Shown: positions 26,761 to 39,456, numbered from the stretch's first letter. The stretch: DNA of 64,000 nt from Lichenostomus cassidix (GCA_008360975.2 CM039182.1:100905443-100969442), one strand, 5' to 3'. A program made the numbers and translations. The notes: generated from the letters alone by a model not told the origin.

Positions 26761-26907
26761 TGGCTGGACCAACACTGGATCACACCATAAACACTCACTG
26801 GATGTAGCTCAGCATTTACTATATTTAATCTGAAAAGAGGCTTAGTTGAAGGCACTCAGATGCCAAGGGATATTAAATTAAACAAGATTTTATCATGTAT
26901 GTAATTA

Positions 26908-26913
26908 TTTATT
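26908..26913 (-). terminator. PTPRM: Candidate distal poly(A) signal AATAAA
   Basis: The minus strand reads CTCAATAAATAATTACATAC. Cleavage would be expected 10-30 nt further left, at about 26880-26898. It is the last canonical hexamer before the CR1 element. Inferred only from the motif. Confidence 0.45.
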
Positions 26914-27253
26914 GAGCTGAGAGTCCAGACAAGGTAAACAAATGTTTACACTATCATACAGTAAGCATTTCCAGGGCTTAATAAAAATGATTGTCACTCA
27001 CTGTGCTTCACCAAAAAAAATCATTTTAATGAATAAATAATTTGATGAAATCAAAAAATATTTACAATATAAACAAATGAAAAAGCTTTGGATATATTAA
27101 TCTGAGCATCCTGTCTTTTGCATTTTCTAACTGTATTTCTATCAAGATTCTCTCTCTGAAATGGTACAAAGTGGATAGAAATTACAACTCAACAAAGTTA
27201 ACATGATTTGGTACATGTCTTTCTGTTAGTTCAGATAAGCTACATATGATTCA

Positions 27254-27259
27254 TTTATT
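27254..27259 (-). terminator. PTPRM: Candidate proximal poly(A) signal AATAAA
   Basis: The minus strand reads GCATAATAAATGAATC. It would give a 3' UTR of about 0.5 kb. An ATTAAA variant lies at 27025-27030 between this and the distal signal. Which is used cannot be told from sequence alone. Confidence 0.35.
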
Positions 27260-27733
27260 ATGCACGTGTTAGAATACAAATATAACTAAAATAATATATT
27301 ATCAAAATGCCAGACAGCATTCTCCACAGAACAGAAATGTACACTAAGCCGTGACAGTAACTGAGAATCACAGGCAACGAAATGTAACAGAAAAAGTACA
27401 AATTCCTTCATAAGAATATAATTGTGCTCTCTTATTTACCAGAGGACTATGCTGCTTCACCACATCAATGGCTGAGTACAAATATGGTGTTCAAGGACTG
27501 CCATGTGGTTCAGTGGAGGCTCACAGGGGTGCCAAGCAGCAGCTTTAGAGTGGGAATTGGGCAGTGCAAGCGGTTTTATAAACATCTTTTGGGGCTCTTA
27601 AAAAGAGCCAATTATACAAAGCAGTATAAGCATAACACTGAGAAGTCTTCATCTCATTTACACAGACATCATGAAGTGACTTGCTTTGTTTGTGGTGGTG
27701 AAAGGAGGAGCTTTGTCTGCGCTGTTTAGACAA

Positions 27734-27787
27734 TCAGCCAGAATTCAAGTATTCCAAAGCCACTTCATAGCAGAACTTGTATTGATC
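27734..27787 (-). CDS. PTPRM: PTPRM exon 11 of 11: C-terminus and stop
   Basis: 54 coding nt: 17 codons giving DQYKFCYEVALEYLNSG, then TGA at 27736-27734. The acceptor is a textbook one (CCTTTTGATTTTTCAG), with a branch-point-like AACTGAC about 30 nt upstream of the junction. The 17 residues form the last helix of D2 and match the C-terminal end of vertebrate PTPRM as I recall it. The coding part is too short to stand out as an open reading frame. The exon continues as 3' UTR to the left. Confidence 0.94.
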   Translation of the reverse strand, partial: DQYKFCYEVALEYLNSG

Positions 27788-29992
27788 CTGAAAAATCAAA
27801 AGGAAACCACAAAGTCAGTTATTGAAGCAACTTAATTAAGGGAGTCAATATTTCTCTTCTGTTAAAATTATTTACTATACACTGCTGTCAATGGCAACCA
27901 GTTTGCAAATCCAATTTATATTCAGATAAGAAAATCTTTATATTAACCACACAATAGACACTAGACATAGTAACTTATGGTACTGCTCGTGTTAGGTGTG
28001 TATTTAGCTGCTCTAATACACTTGTATGAGAAAAATTGACTGCACGTCGTAAGCAAATTGACTTGCAACCCTTCTGTCATCTATCATAATGCTCATGTAG
28101 CACTTTATCAGAATTGGAGTTATTGAAATTCTTCCCTGGAAATGTTTATCTTAAAATAGATCCAGTGTTCAGTACTTCCCGGATCATAACTTTTATTTTA
28201 ATGTCATTCATGCAGTTGCTACACTTCAGGGCAAGAGCTGCTTATTGTTGATCCTCTACATGTAGCCCAGACCTAACCCACAAGACTGTGCAAGAGCCTT
28301 GTGAAACCAGGCCTGAGCTAAATTAATTAGATTGATTTCAATTAATTTTTAGCAACTGACAGTGATGTTCAAGTTAGGCTCTTAACAGCGCTCCTGTTAT
28401 CCAGGCTAAGTTTTCAGGTGCCAACCCTGTGCTCCAAACACAGCCCTGCTGGTTTTATTTGCAACTGCTTGGAAACAGAGCAAGTCCCAGGGAAATCCCC
28501 TTCCTGAGGGATGTAAACCCACTCGGCATCTTTGGGGACAAAGTGGCCTTTTTCACATCTTCAGTGGAATGGAGAGGCCAGATGTTTTTGACTGACCTTT
28601 GTCCACTCTGAAACTTTAAAATGGTGTAGTCACTGATGACTTACCAGTTTCATGAGCACACATAGCCCTCTCCCCCTGTTTTAAGTCTTGCCACTCGCAA
28701 TACTTTAAAATACTGCAAATATTTAAATGAAAAAAGAAAAGCTGAAAGAAATAGCAGGTGCAGGTTCCCTGAATCCAAGGGCTCTGGCTTTTGAAAATTC
28801 CATTTGGAGACACCTGACAGTTTTATGATTGTTTCTGATAGTGAAATGCCTCTTTTGCTTATGCACTTTAATCAATTAATAAAAGATAACTAAGCACATA
28901 TTGTCATTTAGGAACAACAACAGATTTAACGAGCTGACAGCACTCAGCCTTCCCCAACATCACGAGCAGGAAGATCTTCGGATATATATTCTCTTTTCAC
29001 AGAAGCAAACATTTCAAAGGATTTACCCTTTTCGCCTGTACTTGTGATTTTGGGTCACATTTTAGCCGTGAAGAGAGACCACTTAACATGTAAAAGACCA
29101 TACACTATTACTAAAATCAAAAAGCTATTAACAAGCATGGACCATTTCCAAGTTCTTTTGTTGAGAGCTGTCACGTCAAAAGAAAACAAGTCTTAGGTGC
29201 ACATATAACCTATGTGATGAGTGAGTTGTATTTGAGGACTTAAGGTCCTGCAAGGTTCCATAAACTGCTTGTGTCTCCTTTAGAATGAGAAAAGAATAAA
29301 AAAAAAAGAAGAAAGGAAAGAACAGAGTATTATGTAAATTCCTTTTCTGCTTTTATTGCTTATATGTTTCTAAATAAATGGAAATTATTCTATAACTACA
29401 TAACAGATCAAAACAAGAGATCAGCCACTCATCCATTTCCACTCTTCCATGCTCATTTTATGCTGATTTACTGATCCAGCAGAATAACTGTCATTTTCAG
29501 TAAACCGAATACCTGTCTTAGAGAGCAGACATATATTATTTCCCACTGTGTTCACTCACTGGTGTCCTTTGTACATTTTTATTATTCACTTGATGGTGGA
29601 TATTAAAAGTCTCTTTAGGCTATCTAGCTTCAGAGAGGTTATATTTAAATTTACTTTCTAGGACACCTGTGGGTAGGTCCAATAACATTTATCACCAAAT
29701 GCTTTGGGCATTCTGTAATAGAAATTTTGCAATACCATGTGTAACCTCTCTATGACAGCTGAAAAAAATCACAGATTTCCATACTGTATGGATGTGGCAT
29801 TCAAATTTTTACACACAGAGGAAAACCAAAGGTTTCAATGAAATTAAGAGATGAATCTCTATGTATGGATGGTAAAGACTGCCTTTTATCTCGTCAGAAA
29901 GTGCATAACATGTATTGATAAAGCAGTCTTAAAACAATTTTTGTGAAATAATGCCATGATTTTGAGCATTTAATCTTTTACCATAAAATTTT

Positions 29993-30120
29993 ATGAGGTA
30001 GATGAATATTATAGTTCTCATTTTTCAGACAGAGAAACTGAGGCAAAGACATATAAGAAAGGTGATAAAGGATGAAGTCAGTAACAAGATCAGGAAAAGA
30101 ACTCAAGTGTCCCAATTCCC
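29993..30120 (+). mobile_element. MIR-like SINE relic
   Basis: The order TATGAGGTAGATGAATATTA, then TTTTTCAGACAGAGAAACTG, then AGGCAAAGA, then 'aactcaagtgtcccaattcc' follows the 3' half of a MIR element (GAGGTAGGTA..., CATTTTACAGATGAGGAAACTGAGGC, ... CCCAGGTCT). It is strongly diverged. Family call is by eye. Confidence 0.6.
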
Positions 30121-30235
30121 TTTTACCATGAAGCAATCTACATGGAAATTGAAATCTGGCTAATTCAAATATTTGTTCCTATGAGGTGGCAGACCAAGAC
30201 TGAAGAGATGTCATTCTGACTCTGCTCAGTCAGTG

Positions 30236-30350
30236 CATTATGTGACAATGGGAAAAATCCTGATTTTCCCTTGCCTTCATTCCTCTGTCTGTAAAATAAG
30301 GAAAACAATACTGATCTCCTTCACAAGTGCTTTGCAATTTCCTAATAAAA
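30236..30350 (+). mobile_element. Second MIR-like SINE relic
   Basis: TTCATTCCTCTGTCTGTAAA followed by ATAAGGAAAACAATACTGAT and CTCCTTCACAAG resembles the MIR block 'cctcagtttcctcatctgtaaaatggggataat...cctacctcacagg'. It is strongly diverged and lies 116 bp from the first relic. Confidence 0.55.
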
Positions 30351-32097
30351 AAGGCACTACAAGGCCTTTCGATGCCTTCCAGACATTCCCAATACCACTA
30401 TCAATTTACTAGAAAGTACTTTTATATCTAAAATAATACATTTAGCTTTTTTGATAAAAAAAAATTCTCTGCTGAAAAATGGAGACAACTGTCTGGTCTG
30501 ACAAATCTAAAACCTGGAGAACTGTCACAAATGGGAATTTATAGAGAGCATTTTCTTTAACTGTACAAGACCTTCACACTGGTAATTTTCTTTTTATTTC
30601 TATAAAATAAATGAGTAAGAGACCAGTGAGTTCTGTGGGCTTAAGCTCTGGGAGAACAGAGAACAGCAGGCCTGCAAAATCTCTGTCCAAACTATACTAC
30701 ATGAATGAAGTAGTAAGACATTTTTCTTAATATCTAGGAAATAAAAATGTATGGTTCTCAGCATGATGATTCTCCTCCTGAGAATATAAACGAGAGGAAA
30801 AGAAGCCAAGCAAGCTGCTCCCTCCCACCCCTGTGGAAGCTTGATATTTTCTCACTGATACAAGACTCACAGTTCCACACTGCTGGCTCATGGCCCTGTG
30901 GTGCTGCCTGTGAACTCCCTCCTTGCTCTGCACAGCTGACAACATCTGGCCTTTTTCCATCTGCCTGGCCAGAGCTGGCCTAGGGAGGGTTTGGGACTTG
31001 ACAGGCAGAGAGAGCAGTGTGATGGGGGATGTGGTGGGAGCCATTCTCCCACAGGAGAGATGAGGCACAGCCATCCATGTGGTGGGGAGGTGGGTATCTC
31101 CCTACCCTCCTTCACCTGTGTGTGAAAGCCTCACTCTTCCTGCCCATTCTCCAGTGTCTATCACACTCAGACCTCACCAGCTCATCTGAGGGGTCCTCTC
31201 CTAAAATTACAAGAGGTTGGACCAGCTCAGTGAGAGGTCTCCTGCCTCACCCTGGGCGTGCCATAGACAAGTTGATGAAATGACCCCAACTTGTTTAACC
31301 AGAGCTTGCAAAATTGGCTCAGATTGGGTTAACATCCCTGAAAGTGCCCAGATGCTGCTTCCTCCTGCCTGTGGTATTAAATCAAATGCAGCTGCCTCTT
31401 AAGCAGCCACCTCTGCAGCAGGATGTTGTAAAACAGTGTCTTTTATAGCCCAGGCTTCAGAGCAGGGTATCAAGCTACACCCATCTCCAAGTACAAACTA
31501 CACACTGGAGTGTAAGAACCTGCTGGTTTAAGCTGTTCTGCAGCTCTTCTGGCACAGCAGCTGGCACTTCAGCAATTCTCCATTTAGGAAAAAAGCTCAT
31601 AAAACACTCTCTAGGAAAATAATTGCACATGGCCCCTTGTTTCTGAACTTCTTTAATCTTTCTATGAGATAGAGCAGCCATAATTAAATGCAATATTCTG
31701 GATGTCAAACTGAAATTCATGGCTTTGATAAATATTAGGCGATTAAGCTATTTATAAAATATATAATTTGAAAATCTGGCATTTAATTTTACATAACTAT
31801 TATTTCTACCATGCAAGGGCTGCTCTCCACTTGGTTCAGCCTGCTAGAAAAGAAAATTAATAAGGATGTTCATCTGAAAGTTTAAAACTCTTAAAAAATT
31901 CAAACGAACAGAGACAAAGTCTCCTTGGGAAGAAAGCAGTGTAAAAATACTCTTACAAGTGAAGTGACTTCATTATCCCCTTTGAATATGACTTGCTTGC
32001 TTTGTGAACAACTCCCACTGCAAATCCTCGAAATCTTACTGAGTCTTCTGAGAAAAGGAACATTTTCTATTTAATGGTGCAGTTAAAAAGCTCATAC

Positions 32098-32233
32098 CAG
32101 AAGGTCCACCATGTTAGGCTTATTATTCCTCAGTGTCTTCACAGCATGGAATACGTCAACAGCCCTCTGATGTCGCAGCATTTCACAAACAATGCTGATT
32201 GCACAAAATGTCCCACTGCGGCCTCCTCCATTC
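32098..32233 (-). CDS. PTPRM: PTPRM exon 10 of 11: D2 P-loop and helices
   Basis: 136 nt: one base completing Leu, then 45 codons. The acceptor is CACTTTCCTTGCAG and the donor CTG/GTATGA. With the previous exon it gives HCLNGGGRSG, a complete Cys-X5-Arg loop, followed by [20 protein letters not shown] and [18 protein letters not shown]. The CEMLRHQR and [10 protein letters not shown] stretches are the main reason for choosing PTPRM among the four R2B genes. Size and phase equal those of the D1 signature exon (43662-43797). Confidence 0.95.
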
Positions 32234-34300
32234 CTGCAAGGAAAGTGATAAAATGGCTCACTTACAATGGACTCTGTGTCACAAGTTTGTACAGCAACAG
32301 GGATGGCTCCAGAAGGCATGAGCTCCAGCAGGGAGAAACCACAGAACATTCCTGGCCCCAAAGGCTGCTGAACTCTACACAAAACATGATTTTTAATTGA
32401 ATTAGCATGCTGAAAGATCTCAAAGCTGTGATTCAGAAGTCAGCAGGCTGACAGCCTGGAGGGAATTGAATGGCTGAATTTTGCACCACCCTTCAGTGAA
32501 CACTGGAGACAGCACAAAGAAGATGCTAAAATAAAGACAAAGTACTTTTAGTTGCAGTTCAACACTGCTTTGCATTGTAAACATACATGTCTGCAATGAG
32601 CATCAGGCCTGGAAACGCTATAGAGAAAGCAAATCTTTGAGTTCTTTTATTCCAGATCCTGGTGTTTTCCTCCTGGATGCAAAGGCATTTCAGAAGAACC
32701 ACAAAAGCACTAGAAGTCTCATCTGAGGGAGTCGTGGTGGCTGCACACTTGGCATGGCCCTGGGTGGTGCTGCCATGTTCCCCTGGCTGATGATCTCAGC
32801 TCCTGGCAGCAGGAAAAGGGGCTGGCAAGGACTGCTTTTAAAGGCAGGTGTATTCCCCCTCCACCCACAGCATCAGAGGATGAGAACCTGAAGCGAATTG
32901 CTAACAAAGAAGCCAGGCACAAATGTTCATATGCATGATCAAATATAGTATTTAATAATACTTTATCCCTGGTTATTTTTAATCTTCAAGAGAATCTCTT
33001 TCTTTCTGGAAACCCCATTATTTCTACACTTATTCTAATCAGAATCTTTAGGCTGTGCTTCACTGAAAATAATAAACCTTAATAATTACCAGAGCGCAGA
33101 CTAGTTAGGTAGCAAGTCTTTCAAACCAGCTTTGCAAATGGTTGATTTTCAAAGGAAGATACAACGTTGCACATCTGTCACATCCAGGCACTATGAAAAG
33201 AATGCTCTCTGCTGCCAAAACAGTGCCTGATATTGTGGGACTGTTTGAGAATTTTAATTAAAATAAAGTCATTTAAAAGGATTATATTAGAGCTTTTTCT
33301 TTCTTTACTGCCTGGAAGTGACGCATGTGTGATGTTGTACAACTATTTAATATCATCAGCCACCTCAGAGATAACAGTAATTTGCACTTCAAAAGGGTCT
33401 TTTCAGCTAAAGATCTCAAAACATTAATTAATCACACTGCACAATGCTCCTTTCATCAAAGTATTATTATCCCCATACTACAGATGGGGAAACTGAAGAG
33501 CAATGACTTGTTCAAGGTCAGTGATAGTGGGAATTATTAATATACTCTTAGATTTCCCTCCATCACACTAACATGGGGTCTCAACTCTTGAACGTGGTAT
33601 TCCTGTTAGCAGGTCCCTTCTCCATCACGGCAACATCTTGTAACAGATTTTTAGAGGAAAAGGAATACAACTTCAGCTGCTGAAGACTCAGCCTCAAAAG
33701 ATCAGCTACTTCTGAGGGCAAACAGCACGTACAAGTATTAAACCGTATCAAAAGAATGGTGGAAAAGTGCATGAGAGCCTGCATCAGTGGAGCATAAAGT
33801 CACAGGAGGACAAAAATATATACCATTATTAGAGAAAGGTAAGGCAATTACAGGATCATTGTAACTAGTCTATCACATCACTTTTACTCCTGTGCTTTAT
33901 GTCTGGAGAATGAATCACCCCTCCAATACTACTTATTTCTATGGTCCTTATATGCAGAAATAAAAGGTACATTGTTCTGAAGGCACATTTTTGATTTACT
34001 GTGAATAAATATGCAACTTTCCCACTTGCAAGAGTCAGTGGACATTTTTATATAAAATAGAGTTAACTCAAACCCATCATCTTTTCATAGGGCTTTAACA
34101 AAGGCCAGATGGGGAAACTCATGAATCTACATTAAAATTACACAATTCCTTTTGCATTCAAAGCTTTTAAATGAGCATTTGTATTATTTATTCAGGTCCA
34201 GATTAGACAGATGCCTCTTCACCTCTTCACAAATCTTTTAAAGCCTGGCACAAGCCGTGACAGTATTCCCTTATTCCTCTCCTCTGTTTCCAGTACTTAC
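32234..34300 (-). other. PTPRM: PTPRM intron between exons 9 and 10 (2.1 kb)
   Basis: No exon seen. It contains a MIR-like relic at 33461-33530 and otherwise unassigned AT-rich DNA. Confidence 0.8.
33461..33530 (+). mobile_element. MIR-like SINE relic (core and 3' part)
   Basis: TATTATTATCCCCATACTAC followed by AGATGGGGAAACTGAAGAGC and 'gacttgttcaaggtcagtga' is a clear match to the MIR segment 'attatccccattttacagatggggaaactgaggc...gacttgcccaaggtcac'. This is the best preserved of the MIR-like relics in the window. Confidence 0.75.
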
Positions 34301-34464
34301 AAGCAATGTACAACTGTGCGTCCCTCTCCCCCGTTGTATTCCTCCTGCCACTTATCCACCTGACGGATGAGCTTCAGGAAGGAGCGTTTGGAAACTGGAG
34401 TGTCCCTGTACATGGGCCATCCCAGGAACTGGAACTGCTGCACCATCCGATAGCCATCCTGGGG
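34301..34464 (-). CDS. PTPRM: PTPRM exon 9 of 11: D2 pseudo-WPD loop and signature cysteine
   Basis: 164 nt: 54 codons plus two bases of a split Leu. The acceptor is AATGTCTCCAG and the donor TT/GTAAGT. It encodes [20 protein letters not shown], then [20 protein letters not shown] and ends RTVVHC. The general-acid Asp of the WPD loop is replaced by Met (GWPM). The signature Cys of D2 is kept. As in D1, the exon ends two bases into the codon after the signature Cys. An AG five bases downstream (before GATGG) is a less likely acceptor because it would shift the frame. Confidence 0.94.
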
Positions 34465-36247
34465 CTGGAGACATTCAGACACAAGCAGGAGAAATAACAG
34501 TATTTTTTTGGTATGTAATTTAGATATTTGCATCAGTGAGGGGAGTTGCTCGAGCAGATGATTGCTGACAAAGTGCTAATGTAATTTCAACTGCCCTTGA
34601 GGATTTATGACTTTTAATTTCCAAAGGAGTTATTAGAACAAGTTTTTAAGCAGAGTGCTATACAAATAGGCTAGAATAGAGCAATAGTATATCTGCATGA
34701 TCAAGCAAATAATTAATTAATATGATAGGATGAACTTGGTAGCAAAGACAGAGCTGCAACACAACTTCAATTACATACTGTTTCCATATATAAGCTTCAG
34801 TATTTTTAAGAATGTTTATGTGTTGCTGTTTTCTTTACAAGAAAGGTCAAAACCTCTCAAGGTATTTTGAAGCAAGAAACAGTAAAAGAACCAAACAGAA
34901 CCCTCAGATGTTTCTAGCTTATAAAATATATCTAACTACATTTTATTTTATTGTGTTCTACTGCAGCAGTCAGAACCCCTCTGGTGAAATGTTACTGAAC
35001 AGTTGCTTTATGGTGATTTAAAATAAAAAAGGAGCACAGAACAAGTGATAGTGGCAGAAAACTACAGTCCTTTGAAAAGGGCATAATAAACATGCACATG
35101 AAAACTGGTTTTGTAGTCTAGAATTTGCCACTTCTGTGCAAAGTGAGGGCATTTTAGTGCCACTCTTAAAATGAACAACACACAGAAACATTGACATTAC
35201 ATTTTATTCTCTAGAGTAAGAGTTAATAGAGAGGATGTAAGATTAACACGATATGGGAGTAAACCAAACTGGATGCAGCATTAGATGTGTTCTCCAATTG
35301 GTTTTGGGTGCTTTGTGTCAAAATTTGGAATCTACTGATTTCCTGTCCAGGTTCTTTCAGCTGATGGCCCCTCTTCCCAAAGCAGATCAGCCAACACAGT
35401 GCCTGCTGAAGGTCACATTAACACTGTTGGAGGCTCTGTCTTTTGTATTGCCACATTTACTGCAAATGCCAGGCCTTCATAGTATTAAAGAAGTATCTTC
35501 AAGCTTTACAGTCTACTTCCCGTCTGGATATTAATATGTTTTTGGTGTCTTTTGCTGTCCTGCAAGCTACCAGGTCTCAGGGAAGTCATTAGTTTTTTCT
35601 ACAGGAAATATTGCTTATTTCTAGCTACATCTTATTGGTGGTTGACAGCACTCCATTGCAAAGGCTCCCTGGATGGGCAGAGATGTCTGATCTGTGGTGG
35701 GATCTTTTTTCCACTCAGCTTGAAAGAAATGCCTCATTTAGTCCTCCGTCAACTTTATGGGAGCATAAAAGCTGGATACAAGAAACAACTTGTGCCTCTG
35801 AAGTGGTTACGTATTTTATGAAGTGTGGTTAGTGGGACAGGATCTTCACTAAGAGCCTGGGAATGCTATTGAAAAACATGCCTAGTATTGGTGCACAGCT
35901 TTATTCACATGACACAGGATACAAATGTGCAGGATGGCTAATTTCAAACTATTGAAAACAGCACTGATTTCAGCATTTTTTGGCTATCCTACAATCTGAA
36001 TACTGCATTTATTTCATTTGCATTTAACACACTTGAGATAGGCATTAAAACATTTTTTACTTATATTATACACAGAAGGCTTTTTTCCCTCTTTGATTGT
36101 GGTGTGACTCAGTTTTGCACCATTGCTTTCAAATAAATAAGCTGAAAAATGAAAATGGTTCAATGTGAGTTTAGCTTTCATTTTTTTGATTTGAGTAGAC
36201 TCAACTCATCCACTGAGACAAAACTGTTTTGCAAATAACATCCTTAC
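34465..36247 (-). other. PTPRM: PTPRM intron between exons 8 and 9 (1.8 kb)
   Basis: AT-rich sequence with a few chance frames (35253-35534, 35552-35821). No repeat or exon recognised. Confidence 0.75.
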
Positions 36248-36373
36248 TCTGGCTGCATTATAAATTCGGAATATCCGGCTGATGATGTCTTCTTCTAAGT
36301 CAGCTGATACAAACTCCACCTGAATAGGACCGTGCCGGTGGACTCCATTTTCTGGCCAGTACTGAGGACAGAG
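36248..36373 (-). CDS. PTPRM: PTPRM exon 8 of 11: D2 YWPEN segment
   Basis: 126 nt, 42 codons, phase 0. The acceptor is GTCTTCTCTAG and the donor AGA/GTAAGG. It encodes [20 protein letters not shown], then [20 protein letters not shown] and AR. It is the counterpart of the D1 exon at 48862-48978: both begin just before a YWP motif and end just before the strand that carries the WPD loop. A second AG inside the exon (before TACTGG) is ignored because it would remove conserved residues. Confidence 0.93.
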
Positions 36374-39300
36374 CTAGAGAAGACCATGGACAAGAAACAA
36401 CACAGTTTATCACCTTGGATTTCATGCTGCCCCAACATACTTTTCTGTATTTTAATTTGTGATACATGTACTACTGGAATTCCTGCACGGTACCTTTATA
36501 AAATGCATAATGCACCAAGCTCTGTTTTGAGCACTCTGCTTTCATAATGCCTTTTCAGGTACCTGAACATGCAGTTTCTTGCTGCTGTACTTGCCATTGT
36601 CTGGTATTTGGAGTGAAACACTTCTGACACTCAACATTAATTCTACAATACATTATGATGAGGCTGACAAATACTGCCATATCTTGGAGACAGAGGCTAA
36701 AGACCAAAGGCCTGGTATCTCCAACTGCCCTCAATAGTTGTTAATAATTCAAGCTGCATTACAACGTGATTTATACTACAAAGGGAACAATTCTCAAAAC
36801 TCAGGACTTTCACATGTGTTTCACCCGTGACTGATGACATTGGCTAATATCAGCATTGCTTTCAACTTTTAATAACTGCTTAATTTCATCTTATTAGTGA
36901 CACCTGAAAATATTAATTATGCTTTCTTCAGTTCTCAGAAAACATTACTTCCAGGTATCTAAAGATCACAAAGTAAAATTACCATTATCTTGCACAGTTT
37001 TAGAGTCTAATAATATGACAATGGCTTAATCCAGGAACCAATTATCATCTGTGTTAATACTTTAAAGATTAAATCAACACTTTGCAAGGAGGTTTTTGAA
37101 GCTAGGCTCTGCCTGTCCATTTTTCTTCATTAAAATCCTAACGATTTTTTTTTTTTTGCCAGGGGTATTTAGAGCAGTTTGAGCATGCAGCTTTTGTAAG
37201 CATTCACCAAAATTAAATATGAACTCATGAAATTTTGTTTGCTTGCAGAAGCATTGATGTCATATTTGGAACTTTTTATTTCATTCAGTAAAACAGCTGT
37301 GGTCTTCATTCTGCTGCATTGCTGTTGGTGATCCAGAGCTGAGCTGACAAATCACATTTACTCCAGATGTTGTTTTGCATTTCTTATAACACTTAGTCCT
37401 CAACAAAGCTGTTTAGAGATGACTACATTTTAGGAAAACATAATCATTTACTACATCAATTAAAAAAGAAAACAGGGTCTGATTTGCAGGAGATCACTTT
37501 AACAAGTTAAACCCAGAAATTTCTAGTGGGAAAATATATTTTCTTTTTTTTTAACCCCCCTGTGATTTGCTCTGCTGAGACAACTGCTTTCCAAATATTG
37601 TCTAAATCTTACACAGATTTTTATTATGAAATATGCTACTGTACAGGATAGCAAAACACAATGCATAGAACAGGTGCAAATGCCAGTGCTCAGATGATTT
37701 AATGTGCACAATTTAGTATACATCTTTCAAATACATAGGAATACTGTTCTAACAGATCTCTGAAAAATGCTTAAATGATAATAAGCAGAGCTGTTTGCTG
37801 GAGCTGTTTTAGGAAGCTACGATTTTCAAGTTCTAAAGAAGCCAAAAGCATTTAAGTCTGCACATTCTGCATGCAAGTGATGCTAGCAACTCTCTTCAAG
37901 TCAGAGTCACTGTGAAGGGTTGAATTTCATTTCCCAATAGAGCATAACAATCCACATAAATGGTAATATCTAAACAGACCTGTAAACACTTCATATATAC
38001 ATAAATAATAATGATAACAGTAATTATTAATAAATCTGAATGTAATGCGTGTTTTTAATAAGCTTTGTACTCTCTCCACTTCTGTTTGCTCTGAGGGTTT
38101 TGAGATTTATTCCTAATGAAAAGATTGTTACTTGCATTAAAAGGTAAAAGGTTTAACATACTGCAGAGGCAGATGCATTAACTGCATATCCCAATAGCTT
38201 TTAAATCCTGTGAGGCTAATAAACGCTTGGAATAGCCATGCCCTATTGTAAATTCAAAACACAGCCAACAAATTAAAAAAACTCCGTTCAGCAGTCCCTA
38301 ACAGTCTGACTCCCTTGAGTCTTTCCTTATTCACTCAGAAAATAATCTTAGATTCATGAATAAAAGTTTGGTCTTTCATTTCTATTTCTCCTCCCTGTAG
38401 ACAGTGAAGGGTTCAGAATTAGAAATTCAGTCTTTAAAACAGTGTGTGGAATTCCTACACATTCCTTTGAAAGACCAAACGGAAGATTAGTATCTCTTAA
38501 AAACAAATTCTACATGTTAAAAAGAAGAGGAAACTTTTTTTTTAAAGTATGTGCAATACTGAACAAATCTAACAAGATTCTTGATCATTTAAAAAATAAA
38601 AATGACACGCAATCTGCTATAAAAAATTACAATTGCTCTTAACCAATAATTAACAAATATTTACATATTAAGAATCCAGATTACCACCACATTATTCCAG
38701 CAGAGGGCTGGTGCAATTTGTTGTAATTAAGGAAATATCAAAGGATATCTTTGTAAGAACTTGGAATTGTGCAGTTGTGAGCCAGGCTCTGGGACACTTA
38801 GTGATTAATCCTAGTGATTAAACTGCCAACCAGTAGGTTCGGTTTTCCAATTTTCTGAACAACATGTACAGCATGTGCAACTCTTTTGTAAGGTAATTAC
38901 ATTCCCCTACACGTTTTGTTGCCCTCTTTTCTCTTCCAGAGCATGCTTAGTGTCCAATCTTCAGTTCCTCTCTCCTAGTTTAGGTCTTATCTCCCTGTAA
39001 TGACAATGTCATTTTGTGCAACACACAACACAGATTTGCACACTGGGAACAATATTCCCTGGTAAGGAGACCAAGGCCACTGACCTGTTTCAGGCAGGCT
39101 AATGAATACCTATTGGCTTCTGTTTATGACTTTGGCCATTTTTAGCATGTTTCAGACTTGGGTCAGAATTCTACAACCATAATTTTTGGGTTTTAGCAGC
39201 TCTTCCCAAAACATGTTCTCTTAGAATAAATTATAGCTGCATGCACTTTAGCGTCTGTACATTAACATTTTGGTGGAGAAGCTGCTGATGGTCTGATTTA

Positions 39301-39456
39301 TTCCTCTTTCCCTGTGTGTACCCGCAAGCCACGAATTAATTTTTTAGTGTGTAAGTATTTAATGTTGTTTTACAAAACTAATTACATCCTAAGGCTGTTC
39401 TGGAATGCTGAGGCACTAGCACTCCTCTTTTGAACGAGGCATTTTTCTGGACTTAC
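36374..39456 (-). other. PTPRM: PTPRM intron between exons 7 and 8 (3.1 kb)
   Basis: AT-rich with a T13 tract at 37145-37157. No repeat family or exon recognised. Confidence 0.75.

Larger units (their letters stand above)
26890..27733 (-). other. PTPRM: Probable PTPRM 3' UTR
   Basis: Directly follows the TGA. The stretch is AT-rich, free of recognisable repeats and ends shortly before a CR1 insertion at about 26760. Canonical AATAAA hexamers on the minus strand lie at 27254-27259 and 26908-26913, so 3' UTRs of roughly 0.5 and 0.84 kb are possible. An opposite-strand reading frame at 27424-27729 has no recognisable product. The left limit is an estimate from the distal signal. Confidence 0.55.
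27788..32097 (-). other. PTPRM: PTPRM intron between exons 10 and 11 (4.3 kb)
   Basis: No extra exon recognised. It contains two MIR-like SINE relics (29993-30120 and 30236-30350) and a GC-richer patch at 30800-31400 with unremarkable frames. Confidence 0.8.

Noticed and set aside
27424..27729. 101-codon plus-strand frame just past the PTPRM stop
   Set aside because: It is antisense to the 3' UTR and has no recognisable product.
32098..32233. D2 as a separate intact phosphatase or retrocopy
   Set aside because: Introns and phases are continuous with D1, so it is the second domain of the same gene.
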